DNA from: Anaerolineae bacterium
GTDB taxonomy: Bacteria > Chloroflexota > Anaerolineae > Aggregatilineales > Phototrophicaceae
Assembly (NCBI GenBank): GCA_022823165.1
Contig: JAJDXR010000064.1
Location: 100,617 to 164,616 of the forward strand
DNA length: 64,000 nucleotides
Reading direction: 5' to 3'
Below the pieces are notes generated by a model. That model had not been told where the DNA came from, did not search any database, and saw only the letters and a list, made by a program, of their open reading frames with translations. This document shows, piece by piece, positions 25,964-34,480 of the stretch. A program made the translations under genes and the position numbers. Numbering within the stretch: the stretch's first letter is position 1; every line of letters starts with the position of its first letter.

Positions 25964-26797
25964 ATGAGTCGACGACCCAATCAGACCCGTACTATCGTAT
26001 TGCTGGTCTCTCCTGCATTTATTTTTGTACTCGTTTTTTTTGTCCTGCCCTTGATGTTCCTGCTCTCGCAAAGCGTTCTGCCGGCGGATGGCGGCTTTAC
26101 GCTTACGGGCTATGTCGACTTTTTCCAGAGCCGCGTATCGCGGATCGTCTACCTGCGTACGCTCAGGCTCGGTCTCATTGTCACTGGCATTTGTGTGCTG
26201 ATGAGCTACCCGGCCGCCTTTGTGCTGGCGCGGATGCCCGCCCGCCGCCGTTCCTTCTTGATGTCGCTGGTGATCCTGCCTTTGATGACCAACGCCGTGG
26301 CGCGCACTTTCGCCTGGCTGATAATTCTGGGGCGGCGCGGCATGGTTAACCAGACGCTCTTGTCCCTTGAATTGGTCGAGAATCCGGTTCGTTTCATCTT
26401 CACCGAAACGGCGATTGTGCTGGGTCTGACGCAATTATTCTTGCCGCTGATGGTATTGCCGCTGGTGAGCGCGATGGAAAATATCCCGGACGATGTGCTG
26501 GAAGCGGCGCGTAGCCTCGGCGCCAATCGGCTTATCACATTCGCGCGCATCGTCGTGCCTTTGTCATCGGATGGTCTCGTTCTGGGCGCGACGCTGGTAT
26601 TCACCGGTTCGGTAACCGCCTTTGTAACCCCGGCTATTCTGGGTGGTTCGCGTCTATTACTGATGTCTACCTTGCTGCGTCAAGAGGCGGTGATTCTCTT
26701 TGACCAACAGGCGGCTGCCGTGGTCGCTGTTGTGATGATATCAACGACTCTGGCGGTTAATCTGCTGCTGCGCTTCCTGCGCGTGCGGCAGGTCTAG
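25964..26797 (+). CDS. Polyamine-type ABC transporter permease, PotB type
   Basis: A 277-residue channel subunit. Six hydrophobic helices, with the EAA loop as PDDVLEAARSLGANRLITF near residue 180. The N-terminus SRRPNQTRTIVLLVSPAFIF and the segment VILPLMTNAVARTFAWLIIL are characteristic of PotB-like proteins. It is followed 11 bases later by its PotC-type partner. Together they form the translocation pore of this importer. Confidence 0.92.
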   Translation: MSRRPNQTRTIVLLVSPAFIFVLVFFVLPLMFLLSQSVLPADGGFTLTGYVDFFQSRVSRIVYLRTLRLGLIVTGICVLMSYPAAFVLARMPARRRSFLMSLVILPLMTNAVARTFAWLIILGRRGMVNQTLLSLELVENPVRFIFTETAIVLGLTQLFLPLMVLPLVSAMENIPDDVLEAARSLGANRLITFARIVVPLSSDGLVLGATLVFTGSVTAFVTPAILGGSRLLLMSTLLRQEAVILFDQQAAAVVAVVMISTTLAVNLLLRFLRVRQV

Positions 26798-26808
26798 GAG
26801 CGAGTTTG

Positions 26809-27585
26809 ATGGTTTCGCGCTGGATGTATACCAGTCTGGTCATTCTCTACTGCTTCTTACTCGGCCCCTTTGTCATCATTTTTATGGCCAGCTTCGGCGC
26901 CAACGCCACGATGGCTTTTCCGCCACAGGGTTTCACGCTGGATTGGTTCGCCAATGTATTCGAGACATCCCAGTTCATTGACAGCTTCTGGATCAGCCTG
27001 CAGCTGGCGCTATTATCCACCATCGTCTCGTTGATCATGGGCATGCCGGTCGCCTATGCGCTGGTGCGATTTCAATTTACCGGGTCAGGCCTGGTCGAAA
27101 CTGTCTTTTCAGCGCCGATACTGGTTCCCGGCCTGGTCATCGGTTTCGCCATGCTTAACTTCTTCGTGCTGCTGGGTGATATGCAGGTCATGACAGGCTT
27201 GTTCATCGGCCATACCGCGATACTATTTCCGTATAGCGTACGCGTCATTTCCGCCAGCCTGCGCAACCTGGATCCCTATGTCGAAGACGCCGCCGTCAGC
27301 CTGGGCGCGCGCCGCCTGCGCGGATTTCTGCTGGTTGTGCTGCCCAATATGCAGGCCGGCATTGCCGCCGCCTTCGTGTTGGGCTTCATCACATCGTTCA
27401 ACAACGTGCCGGTTTCGCTTTTTCTTAGCGGGCCCGGTGTGACGACACTGCCGGTTTCCATGCTCAGTTACCTGGAATACTACTTTGATCCGACCATCGC
27501 CGCCCTGTCGACACTGCTCGTCGCTTTTACTGTCGTGCTGGTACAATCAGCCGAACGTTTACTCGGCTTATCACAGTTTGTGTAG
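26809..27585 (+). CDS. Polyamine-type ABC transporter permease, PotC type
   Basis: About 258 residues starting at ATG 26809, which has AGGAG at 26796-26800 eight bases upstream; the TTG at 26806 is not needed. PotC-type features: MAFPPQGFTLDWFANV in the first external loop, and EAA loop PYVEDAAVSLGARRLRGFLL. Its stop is three bases before the ATPase start, so the genes are co-transcribed. Confidence 0.92.
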   Translation: MVSRWMYTSLVILYCFLLGPFVIIFMASFGANATMAFPPQGFTLDWFANVFETSQFIDSFWISLQLALLSTIVSLIMGMPVAYALVRFQFTGSGLVETVFSAPILVPGLVIGFAMLNFFVLLGDMQVMTGLFIGHTAILFPYSVRVISASLRNLDPYVEDAAVSLGARRLRGFLLVVLPNMQAGIAAAFVLGFITSFNNVPVSLFLSGPGVTTLPVSMLSYLEYYFDPTIAALSTLLVAFTVVLVQSAERLLGLSQFV

Positions 27586-27588
27586 CTT

Positions 27589-28668
27589 ATGCCTCATTTG
27601 GAAATCCGCAATCTGACCGTTTCCTACGAAAAGAACCGACCAACGCTGGAGCAATTCAGCCTGGGCGTTGAACAAGGGGAATTGGTATCGCTGCTGGGTC
27701 CAAGCGGCTGCGGCAAGACCACGACCCTGCGCAGCGTCGCCGGTTTTATTCAACCGGATGCGGGCCAGATCCTCATCAATGGCCGCGATTATACGCAGTT
27801 GCCGCCCAATCGGCGCGATATTGGTCTGGTATTCCAGAGCTACGCGCTGTTCCCGCATCTGACAGTCTTCAACAACGTCGCCTTTGGCTTGCGGATGCGG
27901 CGTATTCCCAAGGGAGAGATCAGCGAACGCGTTACCACCGCCCTGAAAATGGTGGGCTTGGAAGCCTTTGCCAACCGCCGTCCGGCGCAACTTTCCGGCG
28001 GGCAGCAGCAACGCGTGGCTCTTGCCCGCGCCACCGTTATCGAGCCGCAAGTGCTGTTGCTGGACGAACCTCTGAGCAACCTGGACGCGCGCTTGCGCGT
28101 CGATATGCGTCAGGAGATTCGACGCTTGCAGCAGCAGCTCGGCATCACCACCCTCTACGTGACCCACGATCAGGTGGAGGCGATGAGCATCTCTGACCGC
28201 GTAGTGGTCATGAATCAAGGCGAAATAGAGCAGATCGGCGCGCCGGAGCGTATCTTCGCGGCGCCCGAAACGGCTTTTGTCGCTGATTTCATGGGTTTCG
28301 ACAATCGCTTCAAAGCGGCGGTCGTATCGGCGCGGACTGACAAATTACAGCTGCATTGGGGCGGCGACGCCATCGAATTGCGTTGGCGCTCCCGGAGTGG
28401 ATCTCCGCAACCCGGCGCCCGGGCGGAGATCTTTTTCCGCGCTGATAATGCCAGTCTGGCCGCGGGACCGGATGCTTTGGGCTTGGCCGGGCAAGTTATC
28501 CTGCATACCTTTCATGGCAATGAGCTGCGCTACCTGGTAGAAACTGAAGTCGGCGAATTCAGCATCCTGCAGGACAGCGCCGGCCAACGTTTCGAACCTG
28601 GCGCGGCGGTGAAGGTGCAGCCGCAGCCGCAAAAGTGGATCGCCATCTTTGAAGAAACGGGACAATAA
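27589..28668 (+). CDS. Polyamine-type ABC transporter ATP-binding protein, PotA type
   Basis: A 359-residue ATPase. Walker A GPSGCGKTT (residues about 36-44), Q-loop VFQSYALFPH, signature LSGGQQQR, Walker B VLLLDEPLSNLD, switch His in YVTHDQ. A C-terminal TOBE regulatory domain follows from about residue 285 (FFRADNASLA and the final QPQPQKWIAIFEE). Complete importer with the two permeases and the PotD-like receptor. It is the only importer here of the PotA/MalK-type ATPase class; the sugar importers in this window have none, so it is conceivable but unproven that it serves others. Confidence 0.94.
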   Translation: MPHLEIRNLTVSYEKNRPTLEQFSLGVEQGELVSLLGPSGCGKTTTLRSVAGFIQPDAGQILINGRDYTQLPPNRRDIGLVFQSYALFPHLTVFNNVAFGLRMRRIPKGEISERVTTALKMVGLEAFANRRPAQLSGGQQQRVALARATVIEPQVLLLDEPLSNLDARLRVDMRQEIRRLQQQLGITTLYVTHDQVEAMSISDRVVVMNQGEIEQIGAPERIFAAPETAFVADFMGFDNRFKAAVVSARTDKLQLHWGGDAIELRWRSRSGSPQPGARAEIFFRADNASLAAGPDALGLAGQVILHTFHGNELRYLVETEVGEFSILQDSAGQRFEPGAAVKVQPQPQKWIAIFEETGQ

Positions 28669-28669
28669 A

Positions 28670-29416
28670 ATGACCGACTCGCCGACAGTTGAAATCCAAA
28701 AGCATATCCGCTGCGTCCCGGGCGATGTCGCCCGCAGTGTGCTGCTGCCGGGCGATCCCGCGCGCGCCCGGCGCATAGCCGATGCGTTCGATGAAGCGCG
28801 CCTGGTTGCCGATAACCGTGAATATGTGATCTTCACGGGAAAAACGAATGGAGTCGATATCAGCGTTTGCTCGACCGGCATTGGCGGCTCATCGGCAGCC
28901 ATTGCCCTGGAAGAATTACGCAGTGTCGGCGCCGAGGTGTTTATTCGCGTCGGTTCGGCCGGTGGGCGCCGCAAGGACATACCGATTGGCTCCCTGGTGG
29001 TGCTGACGGCTGCTTATCGCGGCGACGGCGTATCGGACGAGTATTTGCCGCCGGGCTTCCCGGCAGTTGCCGACCTTGACGTGACTAAGGCTCTGATCCA
29101 GGCGGCGGAGGAATTGGGCTACGGCGCCTTCACGGGTATTGGGACAACGCGCAGCGCCTTTTACGCGCGCCATCCGGAACTCAACGAACAATTGCGGCGC
29201 GCCGGCGTGGTCGCGGCGGAAATGGAAGCCGCAACCCTGTTTATCGTCGGGACGTTGCGGCGCGCGAAAGTCGGCTGCGTGCTCGCCACCGATTCCAACA
29301 TTTACCTGGACGAGCAACCCACGCTGGCGGAAAAAGAGGCGCTGTACATGCAGGGTGAAAGGATGACCATCCGCGCCGCGTTGCGAGCGGCGCAATTGCT
29401 GGAAGGAAAATCCTGA
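28670..29416 (+). CDS. Nucleoside phosphorylase (uridine/purine phosphorylase family)
   Basis: About 248 residues, PNP_UDP_1 fold. It cleaves nucleosides with phosphate to a free base and (deoxy)ribose-1-phosphate. Visible motifs: LLPGDPARARRIADAFDEAR at the phosphate site, CSTGIGGSSAAIALEEL, the ribose/phosphate loop RVGSAGGRR and the EMEAATLF motif that holds the ribose. ATG 28670 is one base after the ATPase stop; a TTG at 28649 is unlikely. The stop overlaps the adenine deaminase start as TGATG. Together the two enzymes would turn imported adenosine into hypoxanthine and sugar phosphate. Confidence 0.88.
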   Translation: MTDSPTVEIQKHIRCVPGDVARSVLLPGDPARARRIADAFDEARLVADNREYVIFTGKTNGVDISVCSTGIGGSSAAIALEELRSVGAEVFIRVGSAGGRRKDIPIGSLVVLTAAYRGDGVSDEYLPPGFPAVADLDVTKALIQAAEELGYGAFTGIGTTRSAFYARHPELNEQLRRAGVVAAEMEAATLFIVGTLRRAKVGCVLATDSNIYLDEQPTLAEKEALYMQGERMTIRAALRAAQLLEGKS

Positions 29417-31140
29417 TGAAATTCGATCTGCTGCTGAGCAATGCGCGGATTGCCGATGTCTTCCGTTACCGGCTCTTCGAGGGCTGGGTCGGCATCCGCG
29501 ACGGGCGCTTTATCGCGGTTGAAGCGGGCAGCCCGCCGGCCGGCGCGTCCGCTGCGGCAACCTGTGACTTGGCTCGGCGCATCGTCATGCCCGGCTTGAT
29601 TGATTCGCATTTGCATATCGAGTCCAGCTTGCTGACGCCGCGCCGCTTCGCCGAAGCGGTCTTGCCCTATGGCACAACGACCATCCTCAGCGACCCGCAC
29701 GAAGTCGGCAATGTCGCCGGCGAGGACGGCGTGAAGTGGATGATCGCCGCATCGCAGGGTCTGCCGCTGCGAATTTACCACTCGATACCCAGCTGTGTGC
29801 CGGCCACTTCACCGGAGCTTGAGTGGACGCATCAAGTCTTTGACGCCGCTGCAATCCGCCGCCTGGCGGGGCAGCCGTCGGTCATCGCCTTGGGCGAGGT
29901 TATGGATTATCGCGGTTTGCTGGGTCCAAACGAACGCTTGCGGGCGATTGTACGGGCGGCCAGAGAAATCGGTCTGCTGATTGAAGGGCATATCCCAACG
30001 CTGGCGGGCAGCGAACTCTCGCAGTATCTCGCTCACGGCATCAGCTCCGACCATACCTTGACCTTCGCGGCCAAAATCCAGGAGCAGGTCTCAAAAGGTC
30101 TGGCTGTCATGCTGCAGACCAAGTCAGTCACACCGGAGAATGTGGCGGCGGTCGCGCAATTGCCGGATCGTTCGCGGATCATACTCATCACCGATGACAT
30201 TGAACCATCGCTGCTTACCGACGGGCAGGGGCATTTGTCGCGAATTGTATCGCTGGCGATCGACTGTGGCATGCCGCCGCTGGAAGCGATTGCCGCCGCC
30301 AGCATTCGGCCGGCGCGCTATCTGGGTCTGCGGGATCATGGCGCGATCGCCCCCGGCTATCTGGCTGATTTCCTGGTCATGGAGGACATGGCCGCTTTCC
30401 CGCCGGCGCAAGTCTATATCGGCGGGCAACCGGTGGCGCAAGCGGGCGCGCTGGCCACGCGGATTCGACGCGAAAATCCAGCGCAGCCTGCGTACCCGGG
30501 CATCCCCGGGTCCTTCGACGCCGATGATTTCAAATTGGATAGCAATGGCTATAGCGGCAGCGCGCTGGCGCCGGTCGTCGCGCTGAAAAACAAACATTCG
30601 ACGTTGACTAAATTGGAACAGACGACTCTGCGCCTGGAGGATGGGCAGGCGCTGTTTCAGGCGGATGACGGCTTGGCCCTGGCGTCTGTAATCTCGCGGG
30701 ACGAGTCTTCGCGGACGGTGGGTCTCATCGCCAATACCGGCCTGAGGCAGGGCGCATGGGCCAGCAGCGTCGCCCATGATTGCCATAATTTGCTCGTGAT
30801 AGGCCGCAGCCCGGAAGCGATGGCGCAGGCCGCTAATGCCGTTCATAGCATGGGCGGCGGCGTCGCTGTTGCTGCGCGCGACGCTGTCACAGCCTGCTTG
30901 CGGCTGCCTTATTTCGGCTTGCTGAGTGATGAGCCGGTCGCTGATGTCGCGGATGGGCTTGCCGCTGTGGAAGCCGCGATGCGCAATCTGGGAGCGGATC
31001 AGACACGCCCCTTCCTGACATTTTCAATCATGAGTTTGAGCGTCAGCCCTTACGCGAAATTTACCGACCGCGGTATCGTCGCTACTGAATCGCGCCAATT
31101 GATTCGACCCTTCGCTCCGGCCGACGCGGCGCTGGTGTGA
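29416..31140 (+). CDS. ade: Adenine deaminase
   Basis: A 574-residue amidohydrolase that converts adenine to hypoxanthine and ammonia. Metal motifs: DSHLHIESS (residues about 71-79), SDPHEVGNVAGEDG, IEGHIP and ITDDIEP, all at the family positions; the C-terminal adenine deaminase domain is present with SIMSLSVSPYAKFTDRG near the end. Length matches bacterial Ade. The ATG overlaps the TGA of the nucleoside phosphorylase, so the two are coupled. Probably a purine-salvage or nucleoside-utilisation unit fed by the adjacent importer. Confidence 0.93.
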   Translation: MKFDLLLSNARIADVFRYRLFEGWVGIRDGRFIAVEAGSPPAGASAAATCDLARRIVMPGLIDSHLHIESSLLTPRRFAEAVLPYGTTTILSDPHEVGNVAGEDGVKWMIAASQGLPLRIYHSIPSCVPATSPELEWTHQVFDAAAIRRLAGQPSVIALGEVMDYRGLLGPNERLRAIVRAAREIGLLIEGHIPTLAGSELSQYLAHGISSDHTLTFAAKIQEQVSKGLAVMLQTKSVTPENVAAVAQLPDRSRIILITDDIEPSLLTDGQGHLSRIVSLAIDCGMPPLEAIAAASIRPARYLGLRDHGAIAPGYLADFLVMEDMAAFPPAQVYIGGQPVAQAGALATRIRRENPAQPAYPGIPGSFDADDFKLDSNGYSGSALAPVVALKNKHSTLTKLEQTTLRLEDGQALFQADDGLALASVISRDESSRTVGLIANTGLRQGAWASSVAHDCHNLLVIGRSPEAMAQAANAVHSMGGGVAVAARDAVTACLRLPYFGLLSDEPVADVADGLAAVEAAMRNLGADQTRPFLTFSIMSLSVSPYAKFTDRGIVATESRQLIRPFAPADAALV

Positions 31141-31166
31141 AGCTAGGCGCTCGTGCTGACTTGCTG

Positions 31167-32660
31167 CTATCGTCGCCGTGTCGGATAGTCTCTATCATCC
31201 CAAGCGCGATAGAACTGCCTCAGATAGGGCTCAATAGCATTCGGTTGGTCAGCGGCCGCAAATTGAAGTCGTTTCCAAATTTCACGCGCTACCTCCTGGT
31301 GATCGACGCTTGTGTGGGCGCCGTCGCGGATGACCCACTGGCCACCGACCATCACATGGCGCGCATGCGCTTGCTTGGCGCGGCGCAATAGAAAGGCGGG
31401 CAAGAGATCGCGCGGCGGATAGTCAGCCGGCGCCCATTGTCCCGTTATCGCTTCCCAATCGAGCAATACCAGGTCGGCAAGCCCCCCAATTTCAAGCTCG
31501 CCCAGCGGAGCGCCCTTGCCAAAGGTGATTTTCGCGGCGATGTCAGTTCCCATCCGCCAAACTGTCTCGGCGCTTAAGTCTGCTGCGGACATACCGTCCT
31601 GGTTGCCGATGGTCCAGGCCAGCCGCATTTCACGCAGGAAGTCCTGGTCGTCATCCAGCGTCTGGCCGTCGAGGCCGATGCCGACCGGCGCCTTGGCCGC
31701 GACCAGCCGGGCTATCGGCGCGATGCCGCTGCGCAGGCGTAAATTGCTGCTGATATTATGCGCGATGCCGACGCCTCGTTCCGCCAGCAGTTCAATGTCC
31801 TCATCTTCAGTCCAGACCATATGCGCCAGCGTCAACCAGTCGCCCAGCGCGCCGATTGCCTCAAGGCGCTTGACGAAGCTGGCTCCCCAGGTTTTGTAGG
31901 CGTAGCGCCGCTGATAGCGCGTTTCGAGCAGGTGCATTTGTACGCGCGTGTCATGCGCTCTCGCCCAATCGCAAGCGCGCATGATCAGTTCGTCACTGCA
32001 CCACTGGCCGCCGGCCGGGCTGACCTGGATGTGCGCGCGATGGCGCTGGCTGTCATGAAAGTTACGGTACAGATCGTCCAGCATCGCGAAATAGTCATCC
32101 GCGCTTAAGTCAAACCCATTGCTTTCGCCTAGACCCTCGCGCAGCTCAGTTGGCAGCAGCGCGAGAAACCGCTCGCGGTCGGCGTAAACCAATTGGTTCT
32201 GGTTGACTATGGGCGGGTGCATGGCGACGCGAATGCCAGCCTCGGCATAGCCTCGCAGGGACTCAGGGATTTCAACGGCAAGGTTTGACCAGGCTATCGG
32301 ATTATGGCTGTGCGCGACCGCGGTCACGCCGGATCGCAGCAAGTTTAATCCTGAATACAGCGCCGCCAGGTAGGGCGGGATCGCGGGAAGCCGCGCCAGT
32401 TGGCTGAGCCATATTTCCAGGAAATTATCCGGGATGCCTAGCGCCATTGTCCCCAAGGCGCGCCCGTGGTCGTGAGCATTGGTGAAGGCTGGCGTGAGCG
32501 CATATCTGTTGCCGCCGACGCGAGCGGCATCTGGATAACGCGCGGTCAGCTCGGCCAGCGTCCCCTGATCAATAATAGACTCGCCCTCGACGCAGACTGC
32601 CAGATCGTCTACTGGGACGCCGGCGCGCAAAGCAAAACGCCCATGTACAATCGTTGGCAT
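31167..32660 (-). CDS. Amidohydrolase (cytosine deaminase/chlorohydrolase-like)
   Basis: A 497-residue TIM-barrel metal hydrolase. The first metal motif is NAHDHG (residues about 61-66) where most relatives have N-x-H-x-H; HDH supplies the same spacing of two histidines. Later ligands are in RVQMHLLETRYQRR and LTLAHMVW, and the Asp is expected in IGLDGQTLDDD. C-terminal ADLVLLDWEAI returns to the beta-sandwich. It begins as TGATG overlap with the preceding SDR stop, and it is the last gene of the minus-strand run. It probably removes an amino or guanidino group from a small compound, perhaps linked with the RidA and M20 hydrolase genes upstream. Confidence 0.85.
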   Translation of the reverse strand: MPTIVHGRFALRAGVPVDDLAVCVEGESIIDQGTLAELTARYPDAARVGGNRYALTPAFTNAHDHGRALGTMALGIPDNFLEIWLSQLARLPAIPPYLAALYSGLNLLRSGVTAVAHSHNPIAWSNLAVEIPESLRGYAEAGIRVAMHPPIVNQNQLVYADRERFLALLPTELREGLGESNGFDLSADDYFAMLDDLYRNFHDSQRHRAHIQVSPAGGQWCSDELIMRACDWARAHDTRVQMHLLETRYQRRYAYKTWGASFVKRLEAIGALGDWLTLAHMVWTEDEDIELLAERGVGIAHNISSNLRLRSGIAPIARLVAAKAPVGIGLDGQTLDDDQDFLREMRLAWTIGNQDGMSAADLSAETVWRMGTDIAAKITFGKGAPLGELEIGGLADLVLLDWEAITGQWAPADYPPRDLLPAFLLRRAKQAHARHVMVGGQWVIRDGAHTSVDHQEVAREIWKRLQFAAADQPNAIEPYLRQFYRAWDDRDYPTRRR

Positions 32661-33415
32661 CAGGCGAAAAGACCGGCTTGCTGCCCGCCGTCGAGTACAA
32701 AGATTTGCCCGGTGATCATCTTGGCGGCGTCAGAAGCGAGGTACACCGCCAGCTCGGCGACCTCATCAGCGCTGATCAGTCCGCGCAGCGGCTGATGCTG
32801 ATACAGAAACGCGTCCCGCGCCGCCGGCGGGAAGCTGCCATTCAGAGGCGTATCAATGTAGCCGGGGCAGATGGCGTTGCTGCGTATGTTGTCGCGCGCG
32901 TAATCCAGGGCGATGGAGCGGCTGAGGTTGATGACGCCGGCCTTGGCGACTGAGTAGGCTGCTTTATTGCTGGCGGCGCGCAGCCCAAAGGTGCCGGCGG
33001 TATTGAGGATGACGCCGCCGCCGGCCTCGATCATCAGCGGAAGCGCGCAGCGGGCGGACAGGAAGACGGACTTCAGATCGATATTCAGACACCTGTCCCA
33101 CTCGGCTTCGCTGATATCGGTGATACGGCCGGCCGGGCTGACGCCCGCGTTGTTGAAAAGGAGCGAGGGCGCGCCCAATTCCGCCGCCGTCCGCTCGATC
33201 ATACGCGCTACGTCGGCGCTTTGAGCGACGTCGGCTTGGATGGCAATCGCTCGACCGCCGTCAGCTTCAATCCGGCGCGCTACTGCTTCCGCCTTGGACA
33301 ATGTGCGATTGGCCACCGCCACTCGCGCGCCTTCCCGGGCGAAGGCGAAGCAACTGGCTGCGCCGATGCCCGAACCGCCGCCGGTGACAAGCGCCACTTG
33401 ACCGCGCAGCTTCAT
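32660..33415 (-). CDS. Short-chain dehydrogenase/reductase lacking the usual catalytic Ser
   Basis: A 251-residue SDR. NAD(P) motif TGGGSGIGAASC (residues about 11-22), NNAGVSP, and Y-x-x-x-K in AAYSVAKAG. The catalytic serine that normally stands 13 residues before the tyrosine is Gly here (ILNTAGTFGLR), with Thr next to it, so activity may be altered or Thr may substitute. C-terminal ITGQIFVLDGGQQAG is typical. It ends where the amidohydrolase begins and follows another SDR, giving two SDRs in tandem in an operon with E1 and lipoyl genes. Substrate unknown. Confidence 0.9.
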   Translation of the reverse strand: MKLRGQVALVTGGGSGIGAASCFAFAREGARVAVANRTLSKAEAVARRIEADGGRAIAIQADVAQSADVARMIERTAAELGAPSLLFNNAGVSPAGRITDISEAEWDRCLNIDLKSVFLSARCALPLMIEAGGGVILNTAGTFGLRAASNKAAYSVAKAGVINLSRSIALDYARDNIRSNAICPGYIDTPLNGSFPPAARDAFLYQHQPLRGLISADEVAELAVYLASDAAKMITGQIFVLDGGQQAGLFA

Positions 33416-33454
33416 ACGGCGTCTCTCGCTGAAGCCGCTGGCCGGTCGCCAGCG

Positions 33455-34201
33455 TTAATTGAGCATCCAGCCGCCATCGACAAAGATCATCTCTCCCGTG
33501 ATATAACGTGATTCGTCCGACGCCAAAAACAGCGCGACATCAGCGACGTCTCTCGGCTCGCCCAGCCGGCGCAGAGGGATCGTATTATTAGCCCAATTCT
33601 CGTTGTCTTCCACGCTGGGCAGCATCGGCGTGTCGATGATGCCGGGCGCCATCGAGTTGGCGCGTATTCCTCGAGGTCCATATTCAAGGGCGATGCAGCG
33701 GGTCAGGGTTGCGACCGCGCCTTTTGTCATGCAATAAGCGGAGGAATCGACAAAGGCGACGGCGGCGCCAATCGAAGCCAGATTCACGATCGCGCCTTTT
33801 GTCTCGCGCTGCAGCCAGTGACGGATCACGATTTGCGAGACTAAAAACACGCTTTTAACGTTGACCGCCATGATGCGGTCATATTGCTGGTCGGTGGTTT
33901 GCTCAAAGGGCGCGTTGAAGAAGATGCCGGCGTTGTTGACCAGCGCATGAATCATGCCGAACCTGGCCATGCCCTCGTCAACCAGCGCTTGAACCTGGTC
34001 TCGCGAGGCTACATCCGTTCGCAGGCATAGCGTCTCGACAGCCATTGACTCAGCCTCGGCAGCCACCTCGCGCAAGCCGTCGAGATTCAAATCACAGAGC
34101 AGGAGATTTGCGCCTTCCGCGGCGAAGCGAATGGCGATAGCGCGGCCGATGCCACGGGCGGCGCCGGTGATCAGCGCGGTCTTGCCGGCGAGGCGTCCCA
34201 T
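33455..34201 (-). CDS. Short-chain dehydrogenase/reductase
   Basis: A 248-residue SDR with all catalytic residues: TGAARGIGRAIAIRF for the cofactor, NNAGIFF, Ser in IVNLASIGAA, and Tyr/Lys in SAYCMTKGA. C-terminal YITGEMIFVDGGWMLN. Probably oxidises or reduces a hydroxy/keto metabolite; the acidic residue after strand beta2 (LLLCDLNLDGL) suggests NAD(H). It starts two bases after the stop of the lipoyl gene and precedes the second SDR. Confidence 0.92.
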   Translation of the reverse strand: MGRLAGKTALITGAARGIGRAIAIRFAAEGANLLLCDLNLDGLREVAAEAESMAVETLCLRTDVASRDQVQALVDEGMARFGMIHALVNNAGIFFNAPFEQTTDQQYDRIMAVNVKSVFLVSQIVIRHWLQRETKGAIVNLASIGAAVAFVDSSAYCMTKGAVATLTRCIALEYGPRGIRANSMAPGIIDTPMLPSVEDNENWANNTIPLRRLGEPRDVADVALFLASDESRYITGEMIFVDGGWMLN

Positions 34202-34203
34202 AT

Positions 34204-34446
34204 TTATGCCGACTCTATGTAGCCGATGACCTGGCCAACCGGCACTTCGTCATCGACTTCACAGCTCAATTCCATCACCACGCCGCCAGCCGGGGCTTCC
34301 ACTTCCGTGCTGACCTTTTCCGTCTCGATTACGACGATGCCATCGCCTTCGGCGACCGTATCGCCTTCGGCCACCAGCCACTCGACGATCAAACCCGCTT
34401 CCATCGTCATTCCAAATTTTGGCATATAGATAGGAATCAGCGACAC
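34204..34446 (-). CDS. Stand-alone lipoyl-domain carrier protein
   Basis: About 80 residues: a single biotinyl/lipoyl domain, with the modified lysine in VIETEKVSTEVEAPAGG (near residue 44) and the mirrored C-terminal half GGVVMELSCEVDDEVPVGQV. There is no E2 acyltransferase domain. GTG 34446 is chosen because GGAG precedes it and the domain begins right after (SLIPIYMPKFGMTME); an in-frame ATG at 34515 would lie inside the E1 beta gene. Next to E1 alpha and E1 beta genes it probably carries the acyl or aldehyde unit, as lipoyl domains do in 2-oxoacid and acetoin dehydrogenases. E2 catalytic and E3 partners are missing here. Confidence 0.85.
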   Translation of the reverse strand: MSLIPIYMPKFGMTMEAGLIVEWLVAEGDTVAEGDGIVVIETEKVSTEVEAPAGGVVMELSCEVDDEVPVGQVIGYIESA

Positions 34447-34480
34447 GTTCTGCTCCAAAATCGTTAATACTCTGTTTCGG

